Source: an uncultured Spiribacter sp.
Lineage (GTDB): Bacteria > Pseudomonadota > Gammaproteobacteria > Nitrococcales > Nitrococcaceae
Direction of reading: 5' to 3'
DNA length: 64,000 nucleotides
NCBI GenBank assembly: GCA_937884605.1
Contig: CALGDM010000013.1
Location: 1 to 64,000 of the forward strand
Below, piece by piece: positions 30,419 through 43,756 of the stretch. Position numbers and translations under genes: made by a program. The notes under the pieces were generated by a model. It was not told the origin of the DNA. It saw only the letters and a list, made by a program, of their open reading frames with translations, and made no database searches. Within the stretch, counting starts at the first letter, position 1. Every line of letters begins with the position of its first letter.

Positions 30419-31803
30419 TGCGGTATCGCCTGAACGTGCCCATTGCGGTCATGACCATTGTGGTACTCGCCGCTGGTGCGATCGTGTTCAGTCCGCCGGG
30501 CTGGCTGCCTGCGGGCACGGTACTCACCACCGCCATCGCGCTGGTGACCATCGGACTCTACGCCACGGGCCTGATCGCCGAGGCAATGACCTCGCTGGTG
30601 TTCTTTCTGGCGGCGATGCTCTTCGCGATTGCCCCGCCCGATGTGGTCTTCTCGGGGTTTGCCTCGAGTGCGTTCTGGATCATTTTTGGCGGCCTGATCA
30701 TCGGCATGTCCATCCGCCATACCGGCCTGGGTCAGCAGATTGCGGATCGCCTGATTGCACGACTGCCGGGGCGCTACAGCGCATTGATCGCCGGTACGGT
30801 CACCGTGGGACTGCTCTTTGCGTTTCTCATGCCCGGTGCCATGGGACGAATGGTGCTGCTGGTGCCCATCGCCGTGGCGGTGGCCGACCGGGCGGGATTT
30901 GGCGAGGCGGCCAACGGCCGGATTGCGGTGGTGCTGGCGGCGATTTTCGGCACCCATGTGGGCTCGTTCGCGATTCTGCCCTCAAATACGCCCAATGTGG
31001 TCTGGTCGGGCGCCATGGCCTCAGTGCACGGCGTCGAGGTGGGTTATATGGAGTATCTGGCCTGGCACTTTCCGGTGCTGGGGGTGCTGCGCTCGGTGCT
31101 GCTGGTTGGGGTGCTGGTCTATGCGTTTCCCGATCGCCTCGGTGCGCGCACCGAAACGCCTGCCGCGGCGCCGCCCCTTGGTCGTGATCAGCGGCTGACC
31201 GCTTTTGTGCTGATCGCGGCCCTGGCAATGTGGGCCTCGGATGCGGTGCACGGCATCGGTCCTGCCTGGGTGGCGCTGGCGGCGGCGCTGGTCTATCTGC
31301 TCAATGCCCCGCGTTTGGTACCCGCCCGGCCGTTTGCGGCCCTGGATGTCGGGCCCTTGCTGCTGCTCGCCGGTATCCTGGGGCTGGGCGCTGTGCTCGC
31401 GCATACCGGCATCGGTGAGGCGGCCTTCAAGCAGCTCCTGCCCCTGCTGCCGTTTGAGCCGGGGCAGGGCGCGCGTAACTATGCGTTGGTCAGCCTGGGT
31501 GGGACGGCGCTGGCGGTGTTGACCGCCATGCCCGGCGTGCCGGCCATCGGTGTGCCATTGGGCGATACACTGGCGACGGCGACGGGCTGGCCCGTGGAGT
31601 CGGTGCTGACCATTCTGGCGGCAAGCTATTCGACCTATCTACTGCCCTATCAGGCGCCGCCGATCCTCATTGGCGCGCAACTCGGCCAGATCCCGTACCG
31701 CGCGCTGGTGCGCTTTACGCTGGGTTTTGCCGCGCTCAGCATCGTGCTGATCTTTCCGTTGCATTATCTGTGGCTGCGGATCATTGGCGTGCTGGCAGGT
31801 TGA
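30418..31803 (+). CDS. SLC13/DASS-type anion permease
   Basis: Many TM segments; FGGLIIGMSIRHTGLGQQIADRL, AIFGTHVGSFAILPSNTPN; TGATG overlap with upstream gene. Confidence 0.83.
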   Translation: MRYRLNVPIAVMTIVVLAAGAIVFSPPGWLPAGTVLTTAIALVTIGLYATGLIAEAMTSLVFFLAAMLFAIAPPDVVFSGFASSAFWIIFGGLIIGMSIRHTGLGQQIADRLIARLPGRYSALIAGTVTVGLLFAFLMPGAMGRMVLLVPIAVAVADRAGFGEAANGRIAVVLAAIFGTHVGSFAILPSNTPNVVWSGAMASVHGVEVGYMEYLAWHFPVLGVLRSVLLVGVLVYAFPDRLGARTETPAAAPPLGRDQRLTAFVLIAALAMWASDAVHGIGPAWVALAAALVYLLNAPRLVPARPFAALDVGPLLLLAGILGLGAVLAHTGIGEAAFKQLLPLLPFEPGQGARNYALVSLGGTALAVLTAMPGVPAIGVPLGDTLATATGWPVESVLTILAASYSTYLLPYQAPPILIGAQLGQIPYRALVRFTLGFAALSIVLIFPLHYLWLRIIGVLAG

Positions 31804-31847
31804 TCGTACCCTGTGTGTTGCAACGCAACGTGAGGTATCCTGTGGGC

Positions 31848-32561
31848 ATGGAAACGATGACAAAGACCCGCGTCGGCGTCCTGCTGTGCGATGACCTGCA
31901 CGAAGAGCTGCAGACCGAGTGGTCCTCGTATCGGGCGCTTTTTGAGACGCTGCTGGCCGACGAGCATGACAGCATCGAGGTGAGCGGCTTTCGGGTGCAC
32001 GACGGTGAGTGGCCGGACAGCCTCGCATCGGCGGATGCCTGGCTGATTACCGGCAGCCGCGCGAGTGTGCATGAGTCGCCGGACTGGGTGGTCGAGCTGC
32101 AGGCGTTCGTGCGCAGCGCCGAGGCGCAGGGCCAGCCGATGATCGGCGTGTGTTTTGGTCATCAGCTGATTCAGGCGGCGCTGGGCGGTCGCACGCAGCG
32201 CTCGTCCCTCGGCTGGCATCTCGGCGCCTACCCGGTGTACTGCGAGGCCGCCTTCGCCGGTCGCCAGCCTGGCGAGTCATTATCGTTGCTGGCGGTGCAT
32301 CAGGATCAGGTGGTCGAGCCGGCGCCAGGCTTCGAGCGCATCGCGACCAGTGAGCAGTGCCCGTGGTATGCGATGCGCCGGGGGCGCACGCTGACCATTC
32401 AGGGCCATCCGGAGTTTGATCGCGAGTTCTTTCAGGCGTTGATGGGACGGGTGCGGACCAAGGCCGGTGACGAGGCGGTGGATCAAGCCCTTGCCACCCT
32501 CCCTGGCGACGATCACACCGCGGCGGTGCGGGCAACGATGCGCGACTGGCTGCGCGCCTAG
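31848..32561 (+). CDS. Class I glutamine amidotransferase (GMP synthase-like)
   Basis: GVCFGHQLIQAALGG nucleophile motif; IQGHPEFD. Confidence 0.9.
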   Translation: METMTKTRVGVLLCDDLHEELQTEWSSYRALFETLLADEHDSIEVSGFRVHDGEWPDSLASADAWLITGSRASVHESPDWVVELQAFVRSAEAQGQPMIGVCFGHQLIQAALGGRTQRSSLGWHLGAYPVYCEAAFAGRQPGESLSLLAVHQDQVVEPAPGFERIATSEQCPWYAMRRGRTLTIQGHPEFDREFFQALMGRVRTKAGDEAVDQALATLPGDDHTAAVRATMRDWLRA

Positions 32562-33532
32562 CCGCCCGATCGCAGACACGCGGAGAGGCCAAGCAGTGCC
32601 GCCGACGGGTGGGTGACGGCGATGATCGGTACCGGCTCGAGGTAGGCACTGAAGCGGCCCTTGGCCAGAAAGGCGCGGCGAAGTCGCTGCCAGTCGAAGG
32701 CCTCGCCCAATGCGGGAATGACCCCACCCCCAAAGTACACGCCACCCCGCGCGCCGGTCGCCAGGGCCAGGTCACCAGCGGCATTCCCCAGGGCGTCGGT
32801 CATGTGCGCGAGCACTTCGCGGCCCACCGGGTCACCCTCCATGCCGGCCCGGGCGATCGCCTCGGCGTTGTTCAGGACGGGCTCGCGGCCGTCAATGGCC
32901 TGAATCGCTCGATAGATCGCCTCGATCCCCAGGCCCGAGGCCACACGCTCGGCGCTGCAGTGGCCGAAACGCTGGCCAATCTGTTCGGCAATGGCCCGTT
33001 GGCGGGCCGTTTGCGGGGCAAAGCTGATATGCCCGCCTTCGCTGGCAAACACCCGCCAGTCCTTGCCGCAGGGGGTGATGATGGCGCTGCCCAGACCGGT
33101 CCCGGGGCCCAAGGCCAGACGGGGCGCTTCGGTTTGAGCAACACCGGCATGGATAACCTGCTGATCACGCCCGCCCAGGGCCGTGACGGCCCAGCCCTGA
33201 GCCACCCAGTCGTTGAGCAACGCCACCTGCACAAGTCCCAGATCGCTTGCAACCGCGGAGGGCGAGAACCGCCAGCCCGCGTTGGTGAGCTCAACGGGGT
33301 CGTGATCGAGTGGGCTGGCAACGGCGCAGAGGGCCCGTTCTGGCGCAGGGTCGGGCGCCAGCTCCCTGAGGGCAGCCGCCAGAAATTCGGCGAGGCCATC
33401 GAAAGACCGGGTTGGCCGCCGGAAGACCCGTGTCGGTGGCTCGCCGGGCTCGGTGACCAGACCGGCCCGGGCATGGGTGCCGCCGATGTCGGCGACCAGT
33501 ACCGGGCGGGCGTCAGGCCGAGTAGTAGACAT
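32558..33532 (-). CDS. glk: Glucokinase
   Basis: VLVADIGGTHARAGLV; ALGPGTGLGSAII; EGGHISFAP. Confidence 0.95.
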   Translation of the reverse strand: MSTTRPDARPVLVADIGGTHARAGLVTEPGEPPTRVFRRPTRSFDGLAEFLAAALRELAPDPAPERALCAVASPLDHDPVELTNAGWRFSPSAVASDLGLVQVALLNDWVAQGWAVTALGGRDQQVIHAGVAQTEAPRLALGPGTGLGSAIITPCGKDWRVFASEGGHISFAPQTARQRAIAEQIGQRFGHCSAERVASGLGIEAIYRAIQAIDGREPVLNNAEAIARAGMEGDPVGREVLAHMTDALGNAAGDLALATGARGGVYFGGGVIPALGEAFDWQRLRRAFLAKGRFSAYLEPVPIIAVTHPSAALLGLSACLRSGG

Positions 33533-34238
33533 GCACCGGCACTCGCCGCTGGTGGAGCAATGCGTAGACCGGGTAGCGCTCGGGGTCGGCCGCGGTGACT
33601 GCCTGCTCGAGGGTATCCCACTTCTGCGCGCCGTTGACATGCAGGGCAATCCAGCGGCTCTGCAGCAGCGTCATCAACGTCAGTGACAGGCGATCGTGGG
33701 GCGGGTCGGGCGCCCGCGTGACGACGCAGCGTGCCTCGGTGGTGGTGCTGAGCGCCCGGGGCAGAGCCGGATCCCCCGGAAAGATCGAGGCAATATGCCC
33801 GTCATTGCCCATGCCCAGCACCACGGCATCGAACGGGCGCGGCAGCAGGCCCAGTGCCGCGCCGCAGGCGGCTTCGTCACCCCGGTCGCCGGTGGTCGCC
33901 TGGTAGAGCGGGTGGAAATGGGCCGCCACCGCCCGGTCCTGGATCAGATGGGCGCGAACCATGGCGGCGTTGCTGGCGGGATCATCCGGTGCCACCCGAC
34001 GTTCGTCGGTCAGGCTGACATGTACCCGATCCCATTGCAGATCACGGCTGCAGAGCGCCTCGAAAAGCGCCACGGGCGTGCGGCCGCCGGGCACCAGCAG
34101 GCTGGCGCGATCGCGGCGTCGAGCGCCATGGTCGATCACTTCGGTGAGTCGATCCGCCAGCGCCGACGCCGCGCGCTGCGGCGATGCAAAGCGCTGGGCG
34201 GCCTCCAGCGTGCGGACCGCGTGCTCAGCGTTCTTCAT
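33513..34238 (-). CDS. pgl: 6-phosphogluconolactonase
   Basis: [49 protein letters not shown]. Confidence 0.95.
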   Translation of the reverse strand: MKNAEHAVRTLEAAQRFASPQRAASALADRLTEVIDHGARRRDRASLLVPGGRTPVALFEALCSRDLQWDRVHVSLTDERRVAPDDPASNAAMVRAHLIQDRAVAAHFHPLYQATTGDRGDEAACGAALGLLPRPFDAVVLGMGNDGHIASIFPGDPALPRALSTTTEARCVVTRAPDPPHDRLSLTLMTLLQSRWIALHVNGAQKWDTLEQAVTAADPERYPVYALLHQRRVPVHVYYSA

Positions 34239-35688
34239 GCCAGGTCGCATCCTCGCGCGCCAGCAGGGCACTTGAGGCGGCAGGCCCCCAGGTCCCGGCG
34301 GTGTAGGGCTTGGGCGCATCGCCCGCGTCGTTCCAGGCCTCGAGAATCGGCTCGATCCACGACCAGGCGGCATACAGCTCGTCACGCCGCATGAACAGCG
34401 TCAGTCGCCCGCGCAGCACATCCATGAGCAGCCGCTCGTAGGCATCCGGCGGGCGCTGGCGGAAGGCCTCGGCAAAGTCCAGGTTGAGTGCCACCGGCCG
34501 CAGCTGCATGCGATCACCGGGGGATTTGGCCATCATGTGCAGTTTTACGCCCTCATCCGGCTGCAGCTGGATGACCAGGCGGTTGGGCTGCCCCGCCCCA
34601 TAGGCCACCCCAAAGATGGAATGCGGGACATCGTGAAAATTCACGACAATCTCGGCGCCACGCTCCTGCAATCGCTTGCCGGTGCGCAGGTAAAACGGCA
34701 CGCCCGCCCAGCGCCAGTTCTGCAGCTCGGTGCGCATCGCGACGAAGGTCTCGGTGCGGCTGTCCGCCGGCACCCCGTCCTCGTCGAGATAGCCCTGCAC
34801 CGGCTGACCGGCAATGGCGCCGGCGCGGTACTGCCCGCGCACGGTGTTGCGCAGGACGTCCTGTCCCTCGAGGCGCTTCAGCGCCCGCAGTACCTTGAGC
34901 TTTTCATCGCGCACCGCATCCGCGCCAATGTCGGTGGGCGGCTCCATGGCGATGATGCATAGCAGCTGGAGCATATGGTTCTGGACCATGTCGCGCAGGG
35001 CGCCGGTGCGGTCGTAGAAGTCGGCCCGGCCACCGACACCCAGCTGCTCGCTGACGCTGATCTGCACGTCGCGCACCCACTCGCGCCGCCACAGCGGCTC
35101 GAAGAGCATGTTGCCAAAGCGCAGCGCGATCAGGTTCTGGACCGTTTCCTTGCCCAGGTAGTGATCGATGCGATAGATCGCGTCCTCGGCAAAGATCGCG
35201 CCGATCTGCTCACTGATTGCCTGGGCCGAGGCAAGGTCATGGCCGAGGGGTTTTTCGAGCACGACCCGCGCACGGTCGGTGACCAGTCCGTGACGGTGCA
35301 AGGTCTGACAGATATCGACGAAATAGGCGGGCGCCACCGCCAGATAGAACACCCGGTTGTGGTCTTCGCGGCCGCTCAGCACCGCGGCCATGGCGTCGAA
35401 GCCTGCCTCCGTGTCCGCATCGACCGAGACAAAATCGAGCCGGGCGACAAAACGGTCCCAGTCGGCAGCGGTTCGCTCATCGGGTTCAAGGTGCCGGTCG
35501 AACGCCTCATCGATCCGCTCGATGAATGACGCCCGATCGAGCGCCCGTCGCGCAGTGGCGATGATGCGCCCATCGGCGGGCAACTGACCGGCGCGGTCGC
35601 GACGATACAGGGCGGGCAGCAGTTTGCTCATCGCCAGATCGCCGGTGGCGCCAAACAGCACCAGGTCAAAGGGGTTGGTTGTTTTCAC
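34225..35688 (-). CDS. zwf: Glucose-6-phosphate 1-dehydrogenase
   Basis: [45 protein letters not shown]. Confidence 0.98.
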   Translation of the reverse strand: MKTTNPFDLVLFGATGDLAMSKLLPALYRRDRAGQLPADGRIIATARRALDRASFIERIDEAFDRHLEPDERTAADWDRFVARLDFVSVDADTEAGFDAMAAVLSGREDHNRVFYLAVAPAYFVDICQTLHRHGLVTDRARVVLEKPLGHDLASAQAISEQIGAIFAEDAIYRIDHYLGKETVQNLIALRFGNMLFEPLWRREWVRDVQISVSEQLGVGGRADFYDRTGALRDMVQNHMLQLLCIIAMEPPTDIGADAVRDEKLKVLRALKRLEGQDVLRNTVRGQYRAGAIAGQPVQGYLDEDGVPADSRTETFVAMRTELQNWRWAGVPFYLRTGKRLQERGAEIVVNFHDVPHSIFGVAYGAGQPNRLVIQLQPDEGVKLHMMAKSPGDRMQLRPVALNLDFAEAFRQRPPDAYERLLMDVLRGRLTLFMRRDELYAAWSWIEPILEAWNDAGDAPKPYTAGTWGPAASSALLAREDATWHEER

Positions 35689-35817
35689 CCCACCTCCTGT
35701 ATGTGGACGCTTGCGTGAGGCAACAGGGTACCGTTTTCGCGCACCTGAGCATAAGCAGGCGTCCTGTGCCCCGCGCGAGTGCGATAGACTGATGCCCGGA
35801 TTGATGAGGGAGGTCCT

Positions 35818-37655
<1,838 letters not shown>

Positions 37656-37656
<1 letters not shown>

Positions 37657-38375
37657 TGTCCATGAAGTCATTGATGGCGCGCTCGCCGGTGATTCCGGTC
37701 GTGAAAATCAACACACCATCCCGGGCGCCCGCACTGGCGCGGGCCCTGCTCGCCGGTGGCGTATCCGTCATCGAGGTTACCCTGCGAACCGCCGGCGCGC
37801 TCGAGGCGGTGGCGGCCATTGCCCGCGATGTCCCCGACATGGCGGTCGGCGCAGGCACGGTGACCGCATCAGCTCAGGTGCGGCAGGCCGCCGATGCCGG
37901 CGCGCAGTTTCTGGTGAGCCCCGGCTATGCGGACGCCGTTAACGCCGCGGCCGAGCGCACCGCGCTGCCGCTGCTACCGGGGGTGGCGACGGCCACGGAG
38001 GTGATGCGCGCCCAGGCCGATGGCTTTGAGCAGCTGAAGTTCTTTCCCGCGGTACCCAGTGGGGGAATCGCCGCGCTGCAGGCGTTTGCCGGTCCCTTTC
38101 CGGCATTGCGGTTCTGTCCCACGGGGGGTGTGCACTCCGGCAATTACCTGGATTTTCTGCAGCTCGCCAATGTCCCCTGCGTGGGTGGTAGCTGGCTGAC
38201 GCCGGTCGAGGCGATCGAGTCCGATGACTGGTCGCACATCGAGGCGCTCGCCGCCAGTGCGGTGGCGGCGCGGCGTCGCGAGACCGCCGGCGGCCGGCCG
38301 CTGACGGCGGAGGAGGGGTGGCAGTCCTGGGCCGGTGAGGAAGACCCGGGCAGCGCCGATGAGGAACTGCGGTAA
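37656..38375 (+). CDS. eda: 2-dehydro-3-deoxy-phosphogluconate (KDPG) aldolase
   Basis: SVIEVTLRTAGALEAVAAIA; FEQLKFFPAVPSGGIAALQA; overlaps the edd stop. Confidence 0.97.
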
Positions 38376-38430
38376 TTTTTCCAGTTTAAAATGTACCAAA
38401 GCAGTCCTGTTTCAGTTACAATCCCAACCC

Positions 38431-38904
38431 ATGATCAAGCTGAACCGCGAAACCGACTACGGCGTGGGTATCCTGGCGCTGATGGCGAAGGACCCTCAGG
38501 CGCGCCACAGCGCGGCGTCCCTGGCTGAAGTGCGGGGGCTGCCACAGCCCATTGTCAGCAAGATCCTCAAGCACCTTGCCCGCAGCGACCTGGTGGTCTC
38601 CTATCGAGGCGCCAAGGGTGGCTATGGGCTGGCCCGGCCGGCCGATGAGATCTCCGTTGCCGAGATCATTACCGTGCTGGAAGGGCCGATTGCACTGACC
38701 GACTGCATCGAGGACGGGCGCGGCGCCTGTCAGTACGGCAGTCAGTGCAACATCAGCAATGTCTGGGGTCGCATCAACGATGTGGTCCTGCGGGCGTTGT
38801 CTGAGATCACGTTGGCGGAGACCGCAACCGAACAGAACGGGGGCGGTCAAAACCCCATTCATACGCTTGAATTTACCGGAGTGCGTCATGTCCGCGAGCA
38901 CTGA
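38431..38904 (+). CDS. Rrf2-family SUF system Fe-S assembly regulator
   Basis: Rrf2 wHTH; C-x7-C-x5-C ([15 protein letters not shown]); directly upstream of sufB. Confidence 0.92.
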   Translation: MIKLNRETDYGVGILALMAKDPQARHSAASLAEVRGLPQPIVSKILKHLARSDLVVSYRGAKGGYGLARPADEISVAEIITVLEGPIALTDCIEDGRGACQYGSQCNISNVWGRINDVVLRALSEITLAETATEQNGGGQNPIHTLEFTGVRHVREH

Positions 38905-40345
38905 GACGATTGAACGGTTTACCCAGAAGGGCTACGAGGCCGGGTTTGTTACCGATGTCGAGGAAGACCGGGTTCCGCCGGGCCTGAACGAGGATGTCAT
39001 CCGGCAGATCTCGGCCAAAAAGAACGAGCCGGAGTGGATGCTCGAATGGCGGCTCAAGGCCTATCGCAATTGGCTGACCATGCGCGAGCCGGACTGGCAG
39101 TACGTCCACTATGATCCCATCGACTTCCAGGCGATTTCCTACTACGCCGCGCCCAAGCGCGACGAGGACCGCCCGGAAAGCCTTGACGACATCGACCCCG
39201 AGATCAAGGCGACCTACGACAAGCTCGGCATCCCGCTGCACGAGCAGGAGCAGCTCGCCGGTGTCTCGAATGTCGCAGTCGATGCGGTGTTCGATTCGGT
39301 CTCGGTGGCGACCTCGTACAAGGAGAAGCTGGCCGAGCAGGGCATCATCTTCTGCTCGATGTCCGAGGCCGTACAGAATCACCCCGAGCTGGTGCACAAG
39401 TACCTCGGGACGGTGATTCCGTACAACGACAATTACTTTGCCGGCCTGAACTCGGCGGTGTTTACCGATGGATCGTTTGTCTACATTCCGAAGGGCGTGC
39501 GCTGCCCGATGGAACTGTCGACCTATTTCCGCATCAATGCGGCCAACACCGGGCAGTTCGAGCGCACGCTGATCATCGCCGAGGACAGCAGCTACGTGTC
39601 GTATCTCGAAGGCTGCACGGCGCCCATGCGCGACGAAAACCAGCTGCATGCCGCCGTGGTCGAATTGGTGGCGCTGGACGATGCCGAGATCAAGTACTCG
39701 ACGGTCCAGAACTGGTATCCCGGCGACAAGGAAGGCAAGGGCGGCGTCTACAACTTCGTCACCAAGCGCGGTCTCTGCGCCGGCGACAACTCGAAGATCT
39801 CCTGGACCCAGGTCGAGACCGGTTCGGCGATCACCTGGAAGTATCCCAGTGTGGTCATGCGCGGTGACAATTCGGTGGGTGAGTTCTACAGCGTGGCGGT
39901 GACCCGCCTGCGTCAGCAGGCCGATACCGGCACCAAGATGACCCACATCGGCAAGAACACGAAGAGCACCATCGTCTCGAAGGGCATTTCCGCCCAGGAA
40001 GGCGAGCAGGTCTATCGTGGGCTGGTGCGGATCACGCCCACCGCGGAAAACGCCCGCAACTACTCGCAGTGTGACTCGATGCTGATGGGCTCGGAGTGCG
40101 GCGCGCACACGTTCCCTTATCTCGACGTCAACAACTCGACGGCTCAGCTCGAGCACGAGGCGACCACCTCGAAGATCGGCGAGGATCAGATCCTCTACTG
40201 CACGTCGCGGGGCATCTCCCCCGAGGATGCGGTGTCGCTGATCGTTAACGGCTTCTGCAAGGAGGTCTTCCGCGAGCTGCCGATGGAGTTTGCCGTCGAG
40301 GCCCAGAAGCTGCTCGAGGTCACATTGGAGGATTCGGTCGGCTGA
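38888..40345 (+). CDS. sufB: Fe-S cluster assembly protein SufB
   Basis: Full-length SufB family; [43 protein letters not shown]. Confidence 0.98.
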   Translation: MSASTETIERFTQKGYEAGFVTDVEEDRVPPGLNEDVIRQISAKKNEPEWMLEWRLKAYRNWLTMREPDWQYVHYDPIDFQAISYYAAPKRDEDRPESLDDIDPEIKATYDKLGIPLHEQEQLAGVSNVAVDAVFDSVSVATSYKEKLAEQGIIFCSMSEAVQNHPELVHKYLGTVIPYNDNYFAGLNSAVFTDGSFVYIPKGVRCPMELSTYFRINAANTGQFERTLIIAEDSSYVSYLEGCTAPMRDENQLHAAVVELVALDDAEIKYSTVQNWYPGDKEGKGGVYNFVTKRGLCAGDNSKISWTQVETGSAITWKYPSVVMRGDNSVGEFYSVAVTRLRQQADTGTKMTHIGKNTKSTIVSKGISAQEGEQVYRGLVRITPTAENARNYSQCDSMLMGSECGAHTFPYLDVNNSTAQLEHEATTSKIGEDQILYCTSRGISPEDAVSLIVNGFCKEVFRELPMEFAVEAQKLLEVTLEDSVG

Positions 40346-40402
40346 TCGCCGGCCAATCCCCTGTCAACGCACACAAGGAATCTGTTTCAGGAGTCGCAAC
40401 CA

Positions 40403-41158
40403 ATGGCATTGCTGGAAATCCGCAATCTGCACGTCAACGTCGAGGGGACCGAAATCCTCAAGGGCGTCGATCTGACCATCGACACCGGCAAGGTGCACGC
40501 GATCATGGGCCCCAATGGCGGGGGCAAGAGCACCCTGGCCAAGGCGCTGGTGGGCGATGAGGCCTACGAGATCACCGAAGGCGAAGTCCTCTATGACGGC
40601 AAGGATCTGCTCGAGATGGATCCCGAGGAGCGGGCTCGTGAGGGGGTGTTCCTCGGCTTTCAGTACCCGGTGGAGATCCCCGGCGTCTCGAATACGTATT
40701 TCCTCAAGGCGGCGGTCAACGCCATGCGCAAGCATCGGGGCGAGGGCGAAATCGATGCGATGGAGTTTCTCGAGCTGGTGCGCGAGCGTGCCAAGCGCGT
40801 GAAGCTTGATGAGTCATTGCTCCAGCGCCCGGTCAACGAAGGCTTCTCCGGTGGCGAGAAAAAGCGCAACGAAATCTTCCATATGTCGGTCCTCGAGCCC
40901 AAGCTGGGGATTCTCGACGAGACCGACTCGGGCCTTGATATCGACGCCCTGCGCATTGTCAGCGAAGGCGTCAACGCGATGCGCGATGGCGAGCGCTCGT
41001 TCATGGTGATCACCCATTACCAGCGCCTGCTCGAGCATATCGTGCCCGATGTGGTGCATGTCCTGGTGAATGGCCGCATCGTCAAGACCGGTGGCAAGGA
41101 GCTTGCCCAGGAGCTTGAGGACAAGGGCTACGAGGGCTTTGACGAGGCTGCGGCCTGA
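40403..41158 (+). CDS. sufC: Fe-S cluster assembly ATPase SufC
   Basis: GPNGGGKSTLAKAL; FSGGEKKRNEI; LDETDSGLDIDAL. Confidence 0.98.
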   Translation: MALLEIRNLHVNVEGTEILKGVDLTIDTGKVHAIMGPNGGGKSTLAKALVGDEAYEITEGEVLYDGKDLLEMDPEERAREGVFLGFQYPVEIPGVSNTYFLKAAVNAMRKHRGEGEIDAMEFLELVRERAKRVKLDESLLQRPVNEGFSGGEKKRNEIFHMSVLEPKLGILDETDSGLDIDALRIVSEGVNAMRDGERSFMVITHYQRLLEHIVPDVVHVLVNGRIVKTGGKELAQELEDKGYEGFDEAAA

Positions 41159-41178
41159 ATTCGCGAGGAGCATCAGTG

Positions 41179-42507
41179 ATGGAAGCAGTAGCGCAGTCCA
41201 AGAGCGTTTATCTCGAAGCCTTCGAGCAGCTCACGCAGACCGGACCCGAGTGGCTCCGCCCGCTGCACGAGCGGGGCATTCACGCGTTCGAGGCCCGCGG
41301 CTTTCCGGGCTCGCGCGAGGAGGCCTGGCGCAAGACCAATCTGCGGCCGGTCACCCAGACGAACTTTCCGGTGGCCGACTCGCAGGGTGCGGCACCCCGG
41401 GAACTGGTGGAGCGGCTCGGCGAACTGGGCGAGAGCTATCGGCTGGTCTTTGTCGACGGTCGGCTTGCCGCCGATCTGTCGGATCTGGCCGATCTGGCGA
41501 AAGGCCTCACGGTGACGCCGTTCAGTGAATATGCCGATCACCCGCCCGAGCGCCTGAGCGCGGCACTCGGCCGGCGGGTGGACATTGACTGGCATCCGTT
41601 CGCGGCCCTCAACACCGCGTTCTTTGCCGACGGGGCCTATGTGCATGTGGCACGTGGCGCGATGATTGAAAAGCCGATCGCGATCACCCACATCATCACC
41701 GCCGAGGCCGATCAGCGGGCCGTGTATCCGCGGTTGGTGGTCGAAGCCGAGGATGGTGCCGAAGTGCGCGTGGTTGAGCGCTTTATCGGCGACGACGCCG
41801 CCAGTACGCTGGTCTGCCCGGTCAGCGAGCTGTCCGCGGGCGAGAATACGATCCTCGACTACAGCCGGCTGCAGGAAGATGGTGCCGGGGTGATGAACAT
41901 TGGCACGGTCAATCTGGCCGCCCAGCGCAATGCCTCGTTGCGGGGCGCATTCGTTGCCGATGGTGGGCGACTGGGTCGTGTCGACCTGATCGCCGACCTG
42001 GAAGGTGAAGGCGGCGAGATCGACTGCAATGGCATCTATCTGACCGAACAGCGCCAGTTCGTGGACTTCCACACCTGGTTCAATCACCGCAGCGAGAACT
42101 GCTTCAGCCGGCAGCGCTTCAAGGGCATCCTCCAGGATCGCTCCGAGACGGTGTTTGACGGCCTGGTGAAGGTGTTCGAGGGGGCGCAGAAGACCGACGC
42201 GGTGCAGGAAAACCGCAACCTGGTGCTGGGCAAGCGGGCCCTGGCCCATTCCAACCCGCGGCTCGAGATCTTTGCCGACGACGTCAAGTGCACCCACGGC
42301 TCGACCGTGGGCGAGCTCGACGAGCAGGCGCTTTTCTACCTGCGGACCCGCGGGATCAGCGCGGAAGGCGCCAAGGGCATGTTGACTCTGGCGTTTGCGG
42401 GCGAGATCGTCGATATGTTCCGTGTCACTGGCGTCCGTGACCATGTCCGGCGGGTGCTGATGCGCCGGCTGAACGTGGAAGACGCGGACATTGGGGAGAT
42501 TCTTTGA
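41179..42507 (+). CDS. sufD: Fe-S cluster assembly protein SufD
   Basis: SufD family; NRNLVLGKRALAHSNPRLEIFADDVKCTHGSTVGELDEQALFYLRTRGIS. Confidence 0.96.
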   Translation: MEAVAQSKSVYLEAFEQLTQTGPEWLRPLHERGIHAFEARGFPGSREEAWRKTNLRPVTQTNFPVADSQGAAPRELVERLGELGESYRLVFVDGRLAADLSDLADLAKGLTVTPFSEYADHPPERLSAALGRRVDIDWHPFAALNTAFFADGAYVHVARGAMIEKPIAITHIITAEADQRAVYPRLVVEAEDGAEVRVVERFIGDDAASTLVCPVSELSAGENTILDYSRLQEDGAGVMNIGTVNLAAQRNASLRGAFVADGGRLGRVDLIADLEGEGGEIDCNGIYLTEQRQFVDFHTWFNHRSENCFSRQRFKGILQDRSETVFDGLVKVFEGAQKTDAVQENRNLVLGKRALAHSNPRLEIFADDVKCTHGSTVGELDEQALFYLRTRGISAEGAKGMLTLAFAGEIVDMFRVTGVRDHVRRVLMRRLNVEDADIGEIL

Positions 42508-43754
42508 GCGCTCATCCCATGCACGAAGCCCGGCCCGGCGCTGATCTGGCGCCGTACCGGGCGGATTTCCCGGTGCTGCAGCGGCCCATGAACGACCGCC
42601 GCCTGGCGTTTCTGGACAGCGCGGCGAGCGCGCAGAAGCCGCAGTGCGTGATCGATGCCGAGCGCGACTGCTATGAGCGTTATTACGCGAACATCCATCG
42701 CGGCGTGTACCAGCTCTCGCAGCAGTCGACCCAGGCGTTCGAGAACGTCCGCGGCATTGTCCAGCGCTTCATCAACGCGCCGGACGAGCGGGAAGTGGTG
42801 TTTGTCCGCGGCGCGACCGAGGCGATCAATCTGGTCGCCCAGTCGTTCGTGCGCCCAATGCTGCAGCCCGGCGACGAGGTGCTGATCACCGGCATGGAGC
42901 ACCATGCCAACATCGTGCCCTGGCAGCTTGTCACCGAGGCCACCGGTGCCCAACTGGTGGTGGCGCCGGTGCTCGATGATGGCTCGCTGGACATGGACGG
43001 ACTGCGCGAGCGCATCAGTGAGCGCACCCGATTCATCAGCATCGTGCATGTCTCGAACACGCTCGGCACGATCAACCCGGTGGAAACCGTCACCGAGCTC
43101 GCCCACGCCCGGGGCATTCCGGTGTTGATCGACGGGGCCCAGTCGGCGCCGCACATGCCCGTGGACGTGCAGGCCCTGGGGGCGGATTTCTACACGTTTT
43201 CGGCCCACAAGACCTACGGGCCCAGTGGCTCGGGCATTCTCTGGGGCCGCCTGGCGCATCTGCAGTCGATGCCTCCCTACCAGGGCGGTGGCGACATGAT
43301 TCGCACGGTGCGCTTTGAGGGCTCGGAGTACGCCGACCCGCCCCAGCGCTTCGAGGCGGGGACGCCGAACATTGCCGGCGTGATCGCCACCGGTGTCGGG
43401 CTCGAGTACATGGAGTCGGTCGGGCGTGATCGCATCCTCGCCCATGAACAGTCCCTGCTTGCCTACGCCAACGAGCGTCTGGCGGCGTGGGATGATCTGC
43501 GCGTGATCGGCACGGCACCGGGCAAGGCGGGTGTGATTTCGTTCGTCATCGACGGGATTCATCCCCACGACATGGGGACCATCCTCGACATGGAGGGCGT
43601 TGCCGTTCGGGTCGGCCATCACTGCACCCAGCCGCTGATGGAGCGCTTTAATGTGCCGGCTACCGTGCGGGCATCGTTTGGCCTCTACAACGATCGCGAG
43701 GATGTCGATGCCCTGGTGGAGGGTCTGACCAAGGTGAAGTCGCTGCTCGGCTGA
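42504..43754 (+). CDS. sufS: Cysteine desulfurase SufS
   Basis: FSAHKTYGPSGSGILWG (PLP Lys), RVGHHCTQPLMERF. Confidence 0.97.
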   Translation: MSAHPMHEARPGADLAPYRADFPVLQRPMNDRRLAFLDSAASAQKPQCVIDAERDCYERYYANIHRGVYQLSQQSTQAFENVRGIVQRFINAPDEREVVFVRGATEAINLVAQSFVRPMLQPGDEVLITGMEHHANIVPWQLVTEATGAQLVVAPVLDDGSLDMDGLRERISERTRFISIVHVSNTLGTINPVETVTELAHARGIPVLIDGAQSAPHMPVDVQALGADFYTFSAHKTYGPSGSGILWGRLAHLQSMPPYQGGGDMIRTVRFEGSEYADPPQRFEAGTPNIAGVIATGVGLEYMESVGRDRILAHEQSLLAYANERLAAWDDLRVIGTAPGKAGVISFVIDGIHPHDMGTILDMEGVAVRVGHHCTQPLMERFNVPATVRASFGLYNDREDVDALVEGLTKVKSLLG

Positions 43755-43756
43755 CC

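Noticed and set aside
38375-38431. IscR-type binding palindrome in the suf promoter
   Set aside because: AT-rich stretch present (ttttccagtttaaaatgtacc) but no convincing match to a type 1 or 2 IscR site.
38873-40156. Antisense 427-aa ORF over sufB
   Set aside because: Shadow frame; sufB is highly conserved in the sense frame.
41173-42444. Antisense 423-aa ORF over sufD
   Set aside because: Shadow frame; sufD is clear in the sense frame.
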